From positions 62,001 through 126,000 of the forward strand of contig JAVTVY010033662.1 of assembly GCA_036873755.1 (NCBI GenBank): 64,000 bases of DNA, read 5' to 3'. Both the position numbers and the translations under genes were made by a program. Shown piece after piece: positions 1-15,300 of this stretch. The notes below the pieces were generated by a model. The model made no database searches. It saw nothing but the letters and a program-made list of their open reading frames with translations, and was not told the DNA's origin. Source of the stretch: Hanleya hanleyi. Taxonomy: Eukaryota > Mollusca > Polyplacophora > Lepidopleurida > Hanleyidae. Each line of letters opens with the position of its first letter. Positions within the stretch are counted from its first letter, which is position 1.

Positions 1-2010
1 TTGGCCTTGGCTAGACCTGTTTTTTTTTATAGTTTTTTGAACGAAATCCGACAGATCAAAGAATAGACACCTGCTGATGTTTAATATTTTCTCGATCAGC
101 ATCAGAACGGCATATAAGCTTATCATCTCACCGGCCTTCTGTCGTGACGGACCAATGACAATTATAGGTACTCCATCGTATAAACGCGAACGAGGGTGGA
201 CAAGGTGAGACGTTCATGATGTCAAAACAGAAAAAAATATTTTATAACTAGCATCTCCAGCTAAATTTTTTCAGTGCTTATAAGCTCCCGATCTTGCCTC
301 CCTCTCCCACCCACCCACCACCACCAAACACCCCGTCTAATATTAAAATTGTGGGATGGAAGTTAATAATAGGGACAATATACAGCTCGCTGAGAAACAT
401 TGATACGGATTAAAATTCACCGTTACTTAAACCGCTGAGATCACATAATACTTCGCGAAGATCAGCCCACCTCTCCAACAGCCGCTCGATAACCAAGAAT
501 TCTCATCGACGAATCGGCACATATCACAGTTTTCAAAGTTAAAAGGAAGCTGAGTCAACCATTTATTTGTAAATATCTGTATTCCAGAGCAAGTAAACTT
601 TCAGTCAGTATTAACTTCTAGATAACAAAAGTAGTGTTTTTAATGAAAGGTAAACACAGGCAAAAGTGCGAAAAAGGTCCGTTGTGTTAACATGTAACAG
701 AGGTGATAACTTTTGTTACAAAATGGAAGTAAGAAATATTATTTGACTTTCAGTATTAGTACACCACAACAAAGTTTATTTATCATACTTTCTGGTGGTA
801 TCAACGGCTAAGAAAATAAATTTTTATTCAGTACATTATAAAGTCGTATACCCAGCCAGATATGAAGGTCTACTGCGACGATCGCTGTATCTGGCGCATG
901 TGCAAAGCTCTCTGATGAAAATAGCTGGGCACGATACCATATAGCTGCATATGTATTGCAAATTGCAGATATTCAAATCGCAGAAACAAGCAAAAAAGTC
1001 AATATTTTGGACCATGTGGACATATCTAAACCGAAAGTCATCAACCGATGCGCTGATACAAAAACAAAAGCAAAGTTGAATGAACTATGGCTACGGGAAA
1101 TATGTGAGGAATAATAAAAATCCAAAAACATATGGTTCAAGGACAAAAACGTGGTTCGAGAGTCTGCCAATGCGCCTTCATTGTGTTGAAGACAAAAACT
1201 CCATAAACATGGATAAATATGTAACTGTCTCACCTCGAAGGAAAATCGCAAAAGCGAGAAAACCAATGTCTGATACGCGAAGCCAAAACAATTTGTATTC
1301 CGATGCGACTAAACGTGGAATCGCGGTGATCACGAAAGACAATTTCGCGAGGAAACAATAATTCCAGGAAGACCACCTGAGCTGGAGGGAAGGAGAAAAG
1401 AAAGGACAATCAGCGGACCGAGAACCAAATTGGAAGGGGTACACATCGACCTTCTGCGCTCCAGAAAGGGTTCAACAAAGTCTGTTTCGCCGCTCCGACA
1501 ATCGCAAATAAGAAGAAGATCGTATATGATGCTTGTGTGATCAGTCTAATACAAGTAGATTAGTGAGAAGAAATATTCAGAACAGAAAAAATGTGGAATA
1601 GCAAAAGCGTCATTTGGACTATAATCTCTATTGAAACAATACGGATATCTTCAATTCGAATTGACTCGCAATTCGTTTAGTACGGGTATACAGTACAGGT
1701 ATTAAATGTTAACGAATGACAAAACTATATATAAATTTGAACACGAAGAGAGACTTGAAGGATTCAAGGAGAATTAACAATAATTCCTAAAATACCGACG
1801 AACAGATCGGCGAATGGCATTATGTTTATAAAGGTGCTTACCCTACAGCTTTTATGTAGTATTTTGGCATGTTTAAACTATTATAACATGATTGGGTATC
1901 TCCTGGCAACGTCTAAGATATATATATCAGCTCGCTTGAAATAGTATTTCTTTTCTCACTTAAGAACATCGAAAGATGTACATATTCAGAAAAAATACAT
2001 ATTCAGAAAA
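1..2010. other. non-coding, downstream of the claudin-like gene
   Basis: No convincing gene. The short overlapping reading frames around 973-1444 lie on both strands, have no recognisable domain and look like chance frames. AT-rich sequence typical of intergenic DNA. Confidence 0.5.
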
Positions 2011-2238
2011 AAGGTGATAACTATCACCCCGAAAAGGTGATAAGTTAAAGTCATCACCCATTTTTATGATCACCTTTAAAAGTGATATTAAAAAAAAGAA
2101 ACGGGTGTAAATTTTAGGCCATCACCTTTTAAGGGTGATAAGGCAAAATCACCATTTACGGTGACGACTCTACAGACCACCTTTTAAAGGTGATGGCCAG
2201 GTATGATCACCATTAAAGGGTGATGGGCCATCACCATT
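2011..2238. repeat. cluster of interleaved AAGGTGAT / ATCACCTT inverted motifs
   Basis: About a dozen copies of an 8-bp motif in both orientations occur within 230 bp, so the segment can fold into many alternative short hairpins. It contains no reading frame. It may be a decayed foldback MITE or a locally amplified hairpin. Confidence 0.6.
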
Positions 2239-3162
2239 TTTCTATACTATGTTATTAGTTAAACATAAATGTTGCATGAATGTGTGTTGGTGAATTTATA
2301 TCAAAATTAATAAAATAATATAAAAAATAATAAGAGATTACTCAGCTCAATTGGGAATACAAAGTTATGTCCCTCAATTAACAGCACCTGCATTAAGCAA
2401 TGGGAATTATCTAGATAACCGACATGAGATTGAGAGACGAGTTATCCTCTCCGCTCCCTAATCACATCTTCGAAATACTTTCATGTACGATTTCATTTTA
2501 ACATAAAAAATGCATGTTAACAAGCAAAGTCCTGATTGATACAACACAACCATGCATGCAAACATCCTCCCCTTTATCATATTCTATTATCATGCCATGG
2601 AGCTAGAAAAATAAGCTATCGTTTTTAAGTAGTAAATGTTTGTCTGTAGAAACTTGTCCCTAGGAACACCCTGTGCTTACATCCATTAAAAATATACAGT
2701 CATATATGATGTACATACATACATTTTAATAAACCTCTGTATCCGAGCCTCAAATGCATACATATGTACACATAAAAACATCCTCTTCTGCTCTTTAGGC
2801 CACAAGACCCGTTGCAGATCAATATGTCACAACTGTGTTGGCTGCGATCATGACGTGCATCGGCGTCTGGCAATACTTTTACGTTTTCAGGTTTTCTGTC
2901 GAGACCAGACTTAAAAAGGTTTAGTTCACTGATGATGCTGAGTTGTCTGATTCCGGCAACATATTCCATATGTCACACACGCGATGACTGAGAAATTACA
3001 GTCTCACTTCTCTGTATTCCCTGTATTTAATTATTTTGTTGTTGTGAGCACGTGTTCTGGGGTCGAACTCCAGATGATTTTTCTATCATGTACATGTTCA
3101 GATGAGGTGTTCCTATTGGTTACAATGCATTTCTATATCTTTGATCTTTGGGTTGTACTTAT

Positions 3163-3308
3163 TCAAATCCTAAGCTGAGGAATGATCAACCCTGCGAGAA
3201 CGGAACACAAGAGGAAAAAGGCCGTTCCAACCCAACAGAGGTAGAACGCCCAAGCCAACCCGGCAATTTCATCCGCATAGATGGCGAGTCCGATAACGTT
3301 GAATATCA
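3163..3308 (-). CDS. claudin-like gene, exon 3 (last coding exon)
   Basis: Encodes the fourth transmembrane helix and ends in TGA (plus-strand TCA at 3163-3165). The acceptor on the minus strand is a pyrimidine-rich tract ending TTTCATTCCAG just above 3308. The exon completes a codon begun in exon 2 (phase 1). Confidence 0.8.
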
Positions 3309-6300
3309 CTGGAATGAAATAAATAGATTTTAGGATTTCAAGATGTACCATACACCAATTTCATCCAAACTAGCGTGTCTTGAATGCTGAATAATGTTAG
3401 CATGGTTATGAGAAATGGTTCTTTGTAGCACTAAAAATAATCATTGTTGCGAGAATTAACTTCATGCGCTAGATTAACGACTTCGAACGCTAGAATGAGG
3501 TTTTTGAAGAATATTCAAAAACTGCAAAGACAGGCAGGTCTTGAATGTATGTACTTGCATTTCGCATTATATTTTCATTTGAGGTGGGGTTGGGGGTGAG
3601 AGTGAGGGTGGTGGCATAATATCTACCTGTTTCAATATATACTATAACAGAATACATTTGCTGCGAATATGGAAATATCCAACAAAATGCACTAGAGTTA
3701 TACATGCAAGGCATTTCAAGAAAATTCATATGATGGTAAGACTAGAGAGTATAAGAGTAGTGATATCCCTTTCAAGCATATTATTATACCATTACTTACC
3801 CGAACCAACACACGCCAGCAAAATTAGGATAGCGACTCTCTTTAGCTTATATCGGGATGTGAGCATGAACAACAACAAAATGGCACCTGCTACTAGCGAT
3901 GTCAGGAAACCCAGCGTCATCATAGCCCTGATGGTCCGGAACAATACTAAAAATATATAAGGAAAATATGGGAGAGGAAGCGTCATTATTTTGATCAAGG
4001 TTATGGCGAAGATGGATCGGATGAAATGGCTAAGCAGGGTTACCACGGAACGGAAGATGAAAGATGATGTTATTCATATTCAATCAACGCCAAAATACAT
4101 ACAATATTGACTATGGAGAAACTATTGAAGTCTCGACTAGAGAAGGAGCTTATTCATGTGAGGTAATGTGGGAGTGAGTGAGTGAGAGAGTGAATATAAT
4201 TTAATGTCGCTTTCAACAATATTTCAGTGTATCACCACGAACTAACTAAGCACCACCCAGGGGTAACGTGGGATAGTGATATATCGGGAAATGTGGACGA
4301 CAATATAATCTTAAGAATGGATAAATTAAATTAAACATAATAATATTCATTATAGTAAATACTTGTATTTATATATGGCCCCTTAATTATATACAGCTAG
4401 AAAGTATTTATACATTTACTCACTCATCCTCAATCACACTCACTGCAGCTCAATTATTCTCACATGTGATGTTTGGACATTAAAGACGTTTATGGGTTTA
4501 TGATTCGCATGATGGACAATAAAATATCATATAATCAACTAAGCAATGAAACATGTATTATACTGTATCCCGAGTCTTTTCTCTATATTACTATTGCCGG
4601 AATTGCTACCATAAATTTCTCCTATATTCATATCTCCTTGTTATGGTAATATGTTATCTTTTCAAGTTCGTTGGTGTTGAATAAACTATCAGTATGATGA
4701 CGTCACTGTTGTCAATCGTGAATTCCGATATACGCCAATCCTCAATAAAACCAGAAGAATCTCTATGATAGATACCAGCGGTAGGCTTGGGCACTGTATC
4801 TTGTTCAGCTGTAAAGCAACATCCTGCATATAATGACCAATCATATCACTTGTTTACCGCGACCATGGCGACAGTGACGAGCTTCGAAAACACCAGGGCA
4901 CACTTTCATCAATAATCGTAACTTACGTAAGAAATTTACATCTACGAAGTATTTACGAAAAAAATTACGACAACTTTACATGGGTTTCATGAACGTCAAC
5001 GTAAATATCTTCGTAACTTTCTTCGTATCTTTTTTTCATAACGACCGGAAGTACAGATTTGCGACAATCGTAAATGAAACTGGCTCTGTCCGAGTGACAG
5101 GTGCCCGTTTGTCCTATCTCAACATGCTCAACCCATATATTTCAGATAAAATGATAGAAAGAGATTGAAAAAGCAACATATTTAGAAGGTTTTCTTCTTT
5201 GGCATGTATACTCTGTAACAGATCCCAAATTTTTAACTTTTCTGGAGCTGTTTATTATGGTGTTCTATTTGTGCCAATTTGATCTCGCGCGTCGACTTGC
5301 AAAAGTCGACGCACGACGCGCGACGCGAAAAGTCGACGTCGTGTTTTGAAACGCGACGTCGCCCTTTCCGTCGCGCGTCGCGCGTCGACTTTTACAATGT
5401 TAAAGAGATAGGCCAAAACTCGACGTCGTGTTTCAAAAGTCGACGTCGCCTTTTGGCCTATCTCTTAGCATTGTAAAAGTCGACGCGCGACGCGCGACGG
5501 AGAGGGCGACGTCGCCTTTCAAAACGCGACGTCGACTTTTCGCGTCGCGCGCCTTTTTGAAGAATCAAAACTCGACGCGCGACGGAAAAAGTCGACGTCG
5601 CGTTTTAAAAGGCGACGTCGCCCTCTCCGTCGCGCGTCGTGCGTCGGGTTTTATAATGTTAAAGAGATAGGCCAAAACTCGACGTCGTGTTTCAAAAGTC
5701 GACGTCGACTTTTGCCCTATCTCCTAACATTGTAAAAGTCGACGCGCGACGGAGAGGGCGACGTCGCCTTTCAAAACGCGACGTCGACTTTTTCCGTCGC
5801 GCGTCGCCTTTTGGTTTACAAAAGTGCAAGATAGCAAGAATGACAAGATATTTTGCATGCATGGAGACTATGTACAACATAATATATTTGTTTCGCTGTC
5901 TGAAATGTTTTTTTGCTGATTAATTTTCGAACACTGGTACCTGTATTCCACAAAATGCACACCCCTCAATCGAGAGGACAATTCGCATCTATTAGCTTGT
6001 CAATGTGTTACTATTTCGCCGGACTAATACGTAAATTAAATTCAAGTTTCCAATAATGAACAAAAGCGTATGAAAGTAGCTATTTTGCAGGATTAACAGT
6101 AACGACTGGAAAACAGAGGGAAAATAATTAATCGCTTGTGTAGCTCAATGGAACTGTGAGATCTTACATTCTGGAGACATCTTGATGAATGTCTCCTGAT
6201 AAAACGCACCACGTTGCATTTTATCTCGAATCATACAACCCTTTTTCATAGTAAGGCTTTGTTTTCTGCCATTTTAGACTAGTGACTATATGCTGTCAAA

Positions 6301-9300
6301 GTAAAGGCGAGGTGTGGGGTCATTTTACTTTCGTTTTCGGCCGGAAAACAGTAAGATCCCACATTTCCTTTGAGCTACACAAGCTATTAATTAGTTTTTC
6401 TCTGTTTTCCAGTCGTTACTGTTACTCCTGCAAAACTGTTACTTACATAAGCTTTTGGTTCATTATTGGAAACTTGAATTTATTTTACGTATTAGTCCGA
6501 CGAAATATGAACACATTGACAAGCTAGATGCGTATTGTCCTCGCGATGGAGGGGTGTGCATTTTGTGGAACACAGTGTTTCCAATTAATAGGTACCAATT
6601 AATCAGCAATATAACATATCTGACAGCGAACGTATAAATTATGTGGTACATAGTCTCCATGTATGTTAAATATCTTGCCATTCTTGCTTTGTTGCAGTAA
6701 ATTCTCAGCAAATTACCAACAACGGTCAGAAGCTACAAGGATCGGAAATCGCAGATGTGAACATTTTTTTTTTCGTTCGAAATTAACACCCCAAATCACA
6801 ATACAACGAAACAATACGAGACAGAACAAGACTATATGATACGATACAATACGATAAAATGCAAAATAATACCATACATTACAATACAATATATTACAAT
6901 TCAACATATTACAGCTCAATACATTACAAAACAATACAATTCTAAACAATACCATACCATACAGTACGGTGAAATATACCATAATACAACATATCACAGT
7001 ACAAACACACATACACCTTCACATAAAAGAAGAAAGTTAACAAAGATTGTGAATTTTATATAATACGTTTGTACAACGTATAGTGGCAAACTTTAATTTA
7101 TTGTGTCTCGTGAACAATACGGAATACATGCTCCCCAGACATGCGCACTTTTGTAAACCAAAAGGCGACGCGCGACGCGAATGTCCGTCGCGCGTCGCGC
7201 GTGGACTTTTTGAAAGTCGAGGCGCGACGGAAAAAGTCGACGTCGCGTTTTGAAAGGCGACGTCGCCCTCTCCGTCGCGCGTCGCGCGTCGACTTTTACA
7301 ATGTTAGGAGATAGTGCAAAAATCGACGTCGACTTTGAAACACGACGTCGAGTTTTGGCCTATCTCTTTAACATTGCAAAAGGCGACGCGCGACGGAGAG
7401 GGCGACGTCGCCTTTTAAAACGCGACGTCGACTTTTTCCGTCGCGCGTCGCGCGTCGAGTTTTGATTCTTCAAAAAGGCGACGCACGACGCGCGACGCGA
7501 AAAGTCGACGTCGCGTTTCTAAAGGCGACGTCGCCCTCTCCGTCGCGCGTCGACTTTTACAATGCTAAGAGATAGGCCAAAAGGCGACGTCGACTTTTGA
7601 AACACGACGTCGAGTTTTGGCCAATGTCTTTAACATTGTAAAAGTCGACGCGCGACGGAAAGGGCGACGTCGCGTTTCAAAACACGACGTCGACGTTTCG
7701 CGTCGCGCGTCGCGCGTCGACTTTTGCAAGTCGACGCGCGAGATCAAATTGGCACAAATAGAACACCATAGTTTATCGCGCGAGTTGAACAAAGACAAAA
7801 ATTAGATTGCGAAATGTCAAGAATGTGCGCCAGCGGCGCTGTCTGTATTTAGTTTAGGTCTAAGTTGTAAGGCCACGCAAATGCTTGAAACATCGTGTCT
7901 ATCAGGTAACGTACACACATTAAAGTTTCTTTGTGAATGTCTATTTGATCTGATAACTGAAAAGTCCAGACAAATGCGGAAGTTTGTTGATTTCGATATG
8001 CGGGAAACTGATACTGATACTGATATTTATTTGCATGTATGAACACATGTAAATACTTGAAGAGTATCAACATCGTTGAAGCGTTAGTTTCCATAAACTA
8101 TCACAGAAAATTTATATTGTACACATTCACTGAACACTTGTGCAAACCGATGACAAGGATCTGTTAGTCTGCTAGTTCAGCATAAATTTGTGTCACTGTT
8201 CAAAATGTTGCAAATAAATCGCATGCAGTAAGCTGACATTTCACACACAAAGGCCTGTAACTCAGGCTGTCTGGAACAGATATAGCTGGCATATTTGAAG
8301 GATATCACACCATGTTATGAGAGAACGCTGGACTTCAGACACGTTACTGATTCCCAGTCTCCAGTGACAAAACTCTGAGAAAAGTAGGCACTTCATAACT
8401 TTCTAGACAAATTCAAATTTACGATTTATTTTAATGGAGCTTGAAAAACCCACCAAAACTGGAGCCGGAAACATAGTTGAGTACACAATGGTATGGTTAC
8501 ATAGTTGGCAGAGATTCTAGTATTTTACAGTGTGATATTTTTACTGATGTGGACATCCAGCTGCAAAGGAGACTGAGAGCACTTTTTACTGAAATCATTA
8601 TCAGGCTAAGCAGATGCAATATAATGTATTGATAGTTACTTGAGCTCTCATTATCAATTGAAAATAATTTCCAAGGTTTGAATTCATTGAAAAAAGTATT
8701 GGTAAATTTGACTTGCCATACAGTAAGTACAAATTCTAAAAAAAAATCCTGGAACACGTGACTAAATTAATTACCACAAATTTACCACAAACAGCCACAC
8801 TGTAAATCAACTGCCAGTGTCAGAAGATCTCGAAGAATAACACTGATACACCACCAAAAGTAGGTACTGGTATGTCGATATAAAAATTCTCATAAATCAG
8901 ATATCAGCCATGTTTTGCTAAGAATGAACTGTATCTCTTTTCTGTCATTTCTCTCAAACAAACAACTTCCCATCCTCCACACAATTTTTTTTACTACCAC
9001 AAACAATGTGAGGATATATTTTTTTCATTTGCGTAATTTATAAAAAAAATCTATACAAAATTAAACAAATGTTCAAGTACAAATTAAAAACTACAAAGTG
9101 ACAATACAGTGTCACCGGTAAAGTAACCACTTTAGCACAAACACCACAACATCGATTTAGCTGCATTTTGCAATAACAAACACCTCTCACTTTAGTCAAT
9201 AAGCTTATTTGAACAATAGGAGTTGAAGCAATTTCCTTGTGAATATTTTTCTCTCTTGACAACCTAAAGCCTCCCCCCCACTCAGGTACAAAGGATCATG

Positions 9301-12300
9301 GGGAAATTATAGATGGTGCCCAGAATTGATCTTTAAATTTAAAAAGTGCTGCAAACAGCCTTTCACACAAATAATGACTTCCCAGCCGGTAAGAGTTGAC
9401 TAACCTAGCTGTGACAATAGTAATAACCAAATTGCAAGATTATAAATATTGTAAACTGATAGTTGTTATATAGCCAGGATAGCTGAGATATTGCTGATTG
9501 CAATGTTGTATTTCAACACACTCAGTTTTTAGCTGGGGGTGTTTTGAACAGAATGAACATTGGTTTGGCTTCTCACTATAGTTGTTAGTTCAGAACATTC
9601 TGAACAAAATGAGCATTTGTATGGCTTTACACCAGTTGCTTTCTGTAAGTTATGAAGATGAATGTCATGAAGAGAATGAACATTTATATCACTATTCACT
9701 ACATGTAAATGTCTACGTCTTTTCTTTTGTACGTGTTTCCTTCAATTCTTATATTGGAATCTTCTGAACAGAATAAGCATGCATATATGGCTTTTTCACT
9801 ATTTGTCAGCTGAACACTGGAATCAATTTATTGTGACAAATATTATGAAATAAGAATTATTTTAAACTATTTTCTTTGTACATCCATGTGAATATTAAAC
9901 TATGATGAAACATTTTAGTTCAGACAGCAAAATAACGCAATTCTGGAATAAATGCTAAGATTCCATCTGTCAAATCCAATATTACATTGTTACATATACA
10001 TGCCATCAAAAGCAAATCAGCTGGAAGTGTGTTTGTGACATTATATCGAAATAGCTAGATGGCACTGGCACTTATCAAACCAGTGTGAGGGAGTGAGTAG
10101 GATTTGACGTCGTTTTCAACATTTTTTCAGTCATATCAAAACATGCCTAATGTGCCAGAACATGAGAGTGTCCACAGTTCCTATTATCCTGGACACTGAT
10201 CAGCCCAGCCAGTACAGCACTCGGTCACCCATTCAAGTATTGACCGAGCTCAGTGTTGCTTAACTTCAGTGATCTGACAAGAACAAGTGTGCCTAACATG
10301 ATATGCCGTACCCACCTTTACCACTAGACTCTGGAACAGTCTCTAAACATGAAAGATGAGATGTGGAGTCGGCACCCGGGGATCATGGGTTCACTTATTA
10401 TGTATACATGTTTCATCAGTTGAATATTTGAATTCCAGCATCAGCTCATCTCCCATGTTGCATAACTTGATTTTTGTTTTGAATCAGCGTAAATGTTCCT
10501 ATGAAGTAGGCTCTCATTTGCAAATTGTCCGGTAAATGAGTGAATGAGTGAGTGAGTGAGTCGGTCCATCCGAATCCTTTCGTCGGCAAAATAAGGAGAA
10601 CCGTTGACATTAGAACCTTGATTTTTGGCATGAACGTGCATTAGGAGACTGTTACCAGCAAGTTCTGAACTGACCTGCTTTTGATGAAAATTTGACCTAC
10701 TTAGGTTACGTTTTACATTACGCTTGGACCCCCAAATCATCTTCCTCACCCTACTTCGTAGGTCCTGTGACGTTAGTCACACTACTCATGTGAGTTTTGA
10801 CAGATGCAATTTTACTGCACATCTTAATCACATCATGCGTTATAAGCAGGGCGGTGGTGACCAATGAATTTTAGCTAATTTAAGGTTACAGACTTCTGCT
10901 TGATTCGCTTCTAATGTAGCATATTGAAACACAATCATGATTTTTTAATCAGCTTAAAAACTTGAATCCTCTTCAGTATAATGTATAGATCTACAAAACA
11001 ATTCAGTCTGGACAGTTAATGCTTTCGCAGAAAAAAAGTTGAAATTATAGTAGTTCTATTTCCATATTGCATTTGCACATGTATACTCCATTGCATGCAT
11101 CAGTCATTATACATATTGAAAAAGACAAACCGCCATCAAACCATGAACTGTCCATTAAATTCAAAAATTCCCTCAGCCAAATTTGACCATTGTTAGTGTC
11201 ATCCGTCCACCTGTCTGACTGTCCATCGTCCACCTGTCTGACTGTCAATCATCCTCGTTAATATAATATCTCACCAAGAATAATAGCAATTAGGCTTTCC
11301 AAAACCATAGATACAACTATACCGTATCAACTTGGACTATATCCGCCCAGTCTTTCTCAATTTACCACAGGTCAGGGGTTTTGTGTTCATTGGGCTATTT
11401 CTTATTATTTTTTTAGCCGTCTTCGGATTTGTTTCAATACTAATACAGTTGTTTTGACGCATTATCTGGTATAAATATGCCATATATAATATGATCAAAT
11501 ATTATGTCACACATATTACATTATGTAAAACACCAGCTACTGTCAAACTATAAGAGAAGAGGGGGCTGTCCAACATGTATCATAAAAAGGAGACCAGCTG
11601 GTTGCGTTTTATCACAGACCCTAGATCCCCCCACCTCTTCTCCATACTTTTGTTCCCTAAGTATTTGCAACTGGAAATGATTATCGGCTCCCCATATAAT
11701 AATAAATGAACACTTACAATGTACACTCTAGGTACCATAGACATGGTAGACTACAATCAATGGGACTTGGTAGCCAAACCTGTTGTTGGATTGTTCTTTG
11801 AAATGTCCTGTAATGGTACACCATTTCAACTAATAATGTGACACAACCAATATGTTCTATTGTACTTCCCCATATAATTTCACCAGTACTTTGAGAGCAG
11901 GTTAGCGCCAGCGGTGTCAATAATGTATTGCTGTCAAGTAATATGGTAATATGGTATAGTCATTATCATAACAAATACATTCACCCTCCAAGTTAGTGTC
12001 AGGGTTACCCTGGACTGACCATGCCCATGATCCATTTCCAAATGTCACATGTTGAATGTGGTGAACAGAGGGCATATGATTGTGAACACAGTACATACAT
12101 CATGTTTCTCGAAAACAAACTGGGCCGGCATCACGATATTATTTGAAATGATACTAGTTTATGGAGGCCTGAATGGATTCCACACTAACACATTGATGAA
12201 ACTGTTAGGTCGAATTTTCTGCTAAAGCCCCATTACAAATTGCCATATATTATGAAGTGATGCACAAGCAGGGAGTCTGATCAAATGTTTTCACTGGGGT

Positions 12301-15300
12301 GTAGAATCTGTACTGTGCATGTATAGATCAAGTTCACTCCAGAATTACTTCTTTTGAAAAATTTGTGGTCAAAATGACAGAACCTTGTTTGAACATGATA
12401 TATTGAAAATAAATTAGGTGAGCATCTCAATCTCTCACATAATCAGTGGTGTCATATGAGAGTCTCTAGATGGAGTTCACTTCAAGATGACTATGACCTA
12501 ATTCAGGGTTCATACGCCTCCTGGAAAGTTGTTAAAATTCCTGGAATTTAATTACTAACCTGGAAAATGCTTGAAAGTAAAGTTAAACTCCTGGAAGAAC
12601 TAACTTTCGTCTTCCGGGACATGATGCCACATCACGTTTCTGTGCCAAAATTCGTTCCTGGACTTCATTAATTTGATCATCTTTGCTGCATGTTATTGTA
12701 CTCCAGGAAAATTAGAATTATTGACCTGGAATAATCCTGGATTTTTTCTGCTGTAAGTGTATGAACCCTGTAATTTCAAAGACTACAAGAATGGGATGCA
12801 ATATTATGCTTCACAGCTGCATGGGATGACTGGCAGGTTGGTTCTCTCTATGCTTATCTATGGGGAATAATTTGAACTTGCAATACGCTTCAGTTAAATA
12901 TATCTGGATTGCCAAAATATGCATTATAGTCAGCATAGTGATCCTTTGCACAATATAAAGGTAATGGAAAGCATAACATTTTTGTGCCAGGTTTCACCTA
13001 CTTTTCCACACATAAGCATAGGGAGATCTGGGACTGGAATGTCCATGACCAGCTGATAGTGCTCCAGCTTTTGCTGGTCAGTGAAATAGTCACATTTGAC
13101 AGAAGTTGACAATTTGAATTGACATGCGAGAAATCATCATCACGAGTGCAATCATTCCCCTGTATATATTCTCTCTGGCTCTAGCCGTTACATACAATGG
13201 TGCATGGCCAAATCACATGGTGGCCAATCATTTGCCTTTATGGCATGTGACTAAAAGTCAATATGGCAGCACATTCTGCAGGTTAGATGTATCCTATATT
13301 TATGTAGTATTCTGCATTATGGTTGAAAGAAAATGAATGAATAAAAGAAAATGAAAATGAGTTAGGAGGTTACATTACAGTCCCCTCAATTAGCCACAAC
13401 AATCAACAATGCTGAGACCAATGCCATAGCAGAAGTATCTTCGCCTCAGCAGTATTTAACATTGTGTAACGCTTCAATTCCACAATAATTTTTGCTGCAT
13501 CCAGAATCCTAATTGTGGGAGCTGCATTTTATTAACAGTCGCCTACATTTGCCACTGTAGGTATGTGAGATTGAGGCTTGCAATTGTGTCCTAACATTAC
13601 TTTGAATCAGATCTAATTCAAATTTATTGTTTATATATAATGTAAACATAAACCATTGATGTAAATCACTATAGTGCAAAGAAACCCGATAGATTATATG
13701 GATTTTTAGGTGCACAATAGAAGAAAATAACAAGAATATATAGTGATATCATTCCCACCCAGTTGAGGCCATTAAATTAGAAGAAAAACAAATAATTGAT
13801 TATTGTCCCCAGAGTCTATTTCGCAAGATATAGACCTGGGTCCTGAGAATTGAGAAAAATGAATATCAAGCTCACCGAAGACAATATAAGTTCGGTTCAT
13901 TTCACAATATTCAGACATCGTGATTAGCTATCAAAATCCGCAGGAAGATACATTACAAAACAACTCACAGAAAAAAAAAGAAGATTACGGCTCCTGGACT
14001 GTAGGGGCTTACTCGTATACCAGCGCAAATGGACCCAGGCAAATCTCTGTCGGGATTTGATTTGATTGGGTTTAGATTGATCCACATAAAGCAGCACATA
14101 TCTGCTTAGAGAGATGAGGAAATGTGTCCAGTTTATCTTGTGAAAGAACTGACAAGTTTATGCTAAATTATTTCACAAGAACACATGAGGCAACATCTTT
14201 TTTTACCTGTGACATGCTGAGTCCACTCTGCTCTGTTTACAAGCGGATGATGCTGATTGGCCGAGATCCATGTGCATAAAACTTGAGCTCCAATATTTCA
14301 ACCCCTGTGCAATCAGGGGGTATATCTGACATGCAGGTAACCCAGCTATCACTTGCTGTATTTACTAGAGTAATTCTACTTTATGCTTCCATGCATTATG
14401 TTTATTTTTATGTCTCTCAGAAAACAAGAAGATTATGAATGGGGACTTGTTACAAGGAACAATTCAAGTGAAATATATGCGGGGGCAGCCAGAGCGAGGG
14501 AAGAAATTTATGTATCGGTTTTCCTTGTGTATTTTGATAGTGGGTAAAAATCTTGAACAATTTAGTAATTGTCAAATTTCACATGCTTTATTGCAACTTT
14601 ATTTTTATTGTGTTTTCCAACAGCCATCCATTATTGGTACTTACCCCAAATATGACCTTGATTTGGATTTTTGTTTGGTGAAAAATTTCTTAAACTAAAG
14701 GGATAATCTAACTTGGACCATTGTTGTTGTTGTAATAGATTCACAGCACTCTTAAAAAATTGCAGTATCTCACATTATATGTATTATTGAGGGTCTGTAC
14801 AGTCAAACTGACTGTACATATTGAACTTCCAGTATAATCCCCCAGAGATTATTAGGCATGATAAACCTGGGTCCTGAGAATTGTGAGCAATTAATATCGA
14901 GTATGAATATGAACATTTGCATTTGCTAAATATTTCTATGATAAAGCATTTTAAATTTTTATTTTAATTATTTTTTGTCAGTTTTTGGTGTAACAGATCT
15001 AAATTTCAATTTTTCCAGAGTTTAAATATGTTGATAGCTCTTCCAATAACAAATATGAAGCATTTACCATGTTCAGATAGCAGTTATATTTCAAAATTTA
15101 TTTCCCTGCAAAAATTATTGTGCATACATAAACACATCTACATAATATGGAACGTTCCAATGTTGAAAAAATCCTTCCCTGAAATAGACATTCTGAACTG
15201 CCAACTGGACAACATGAAGACTTCATGATTATTCTCCATAAATCATTTTGAAAAACTGAATTTCCAAAATTGGGGTGGTACATGAAACCTGACAAAGTTA

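Larger units (their letters stand above)
5256..7770. mobile_element. foldback (long inverted repeat) element, 2.5 kb
   Basis: The left terminus TATGGTGTTCTATTTGTGCC is repeated in inverted orientation at the right end (through 7770). The inverted similarity continues inward through the CG-rich satellite blocks and through about 5820-6240 against 6270-6700, so nearly the whole element folds on itself. The right arm carries an extra block of roughly 450-500 bp (about 6700-7150) of ACAATAC-type low-complexity sequence that the left lacks. No transposase-like protein is encoded, and reading frames in the arms are satellite translations. A 6-bp target duplication is the length made by Polinton-type integrases and a few transposase families, so the enzyme responsible is unknown. 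Confidence 0.75.

Noticed and set aside
5279..7800. Arg-rich reading frames in the CG satellite
   Set aside because: Low-complexity translation of GTCGACGCG modules present on both strands; no start context or domain.
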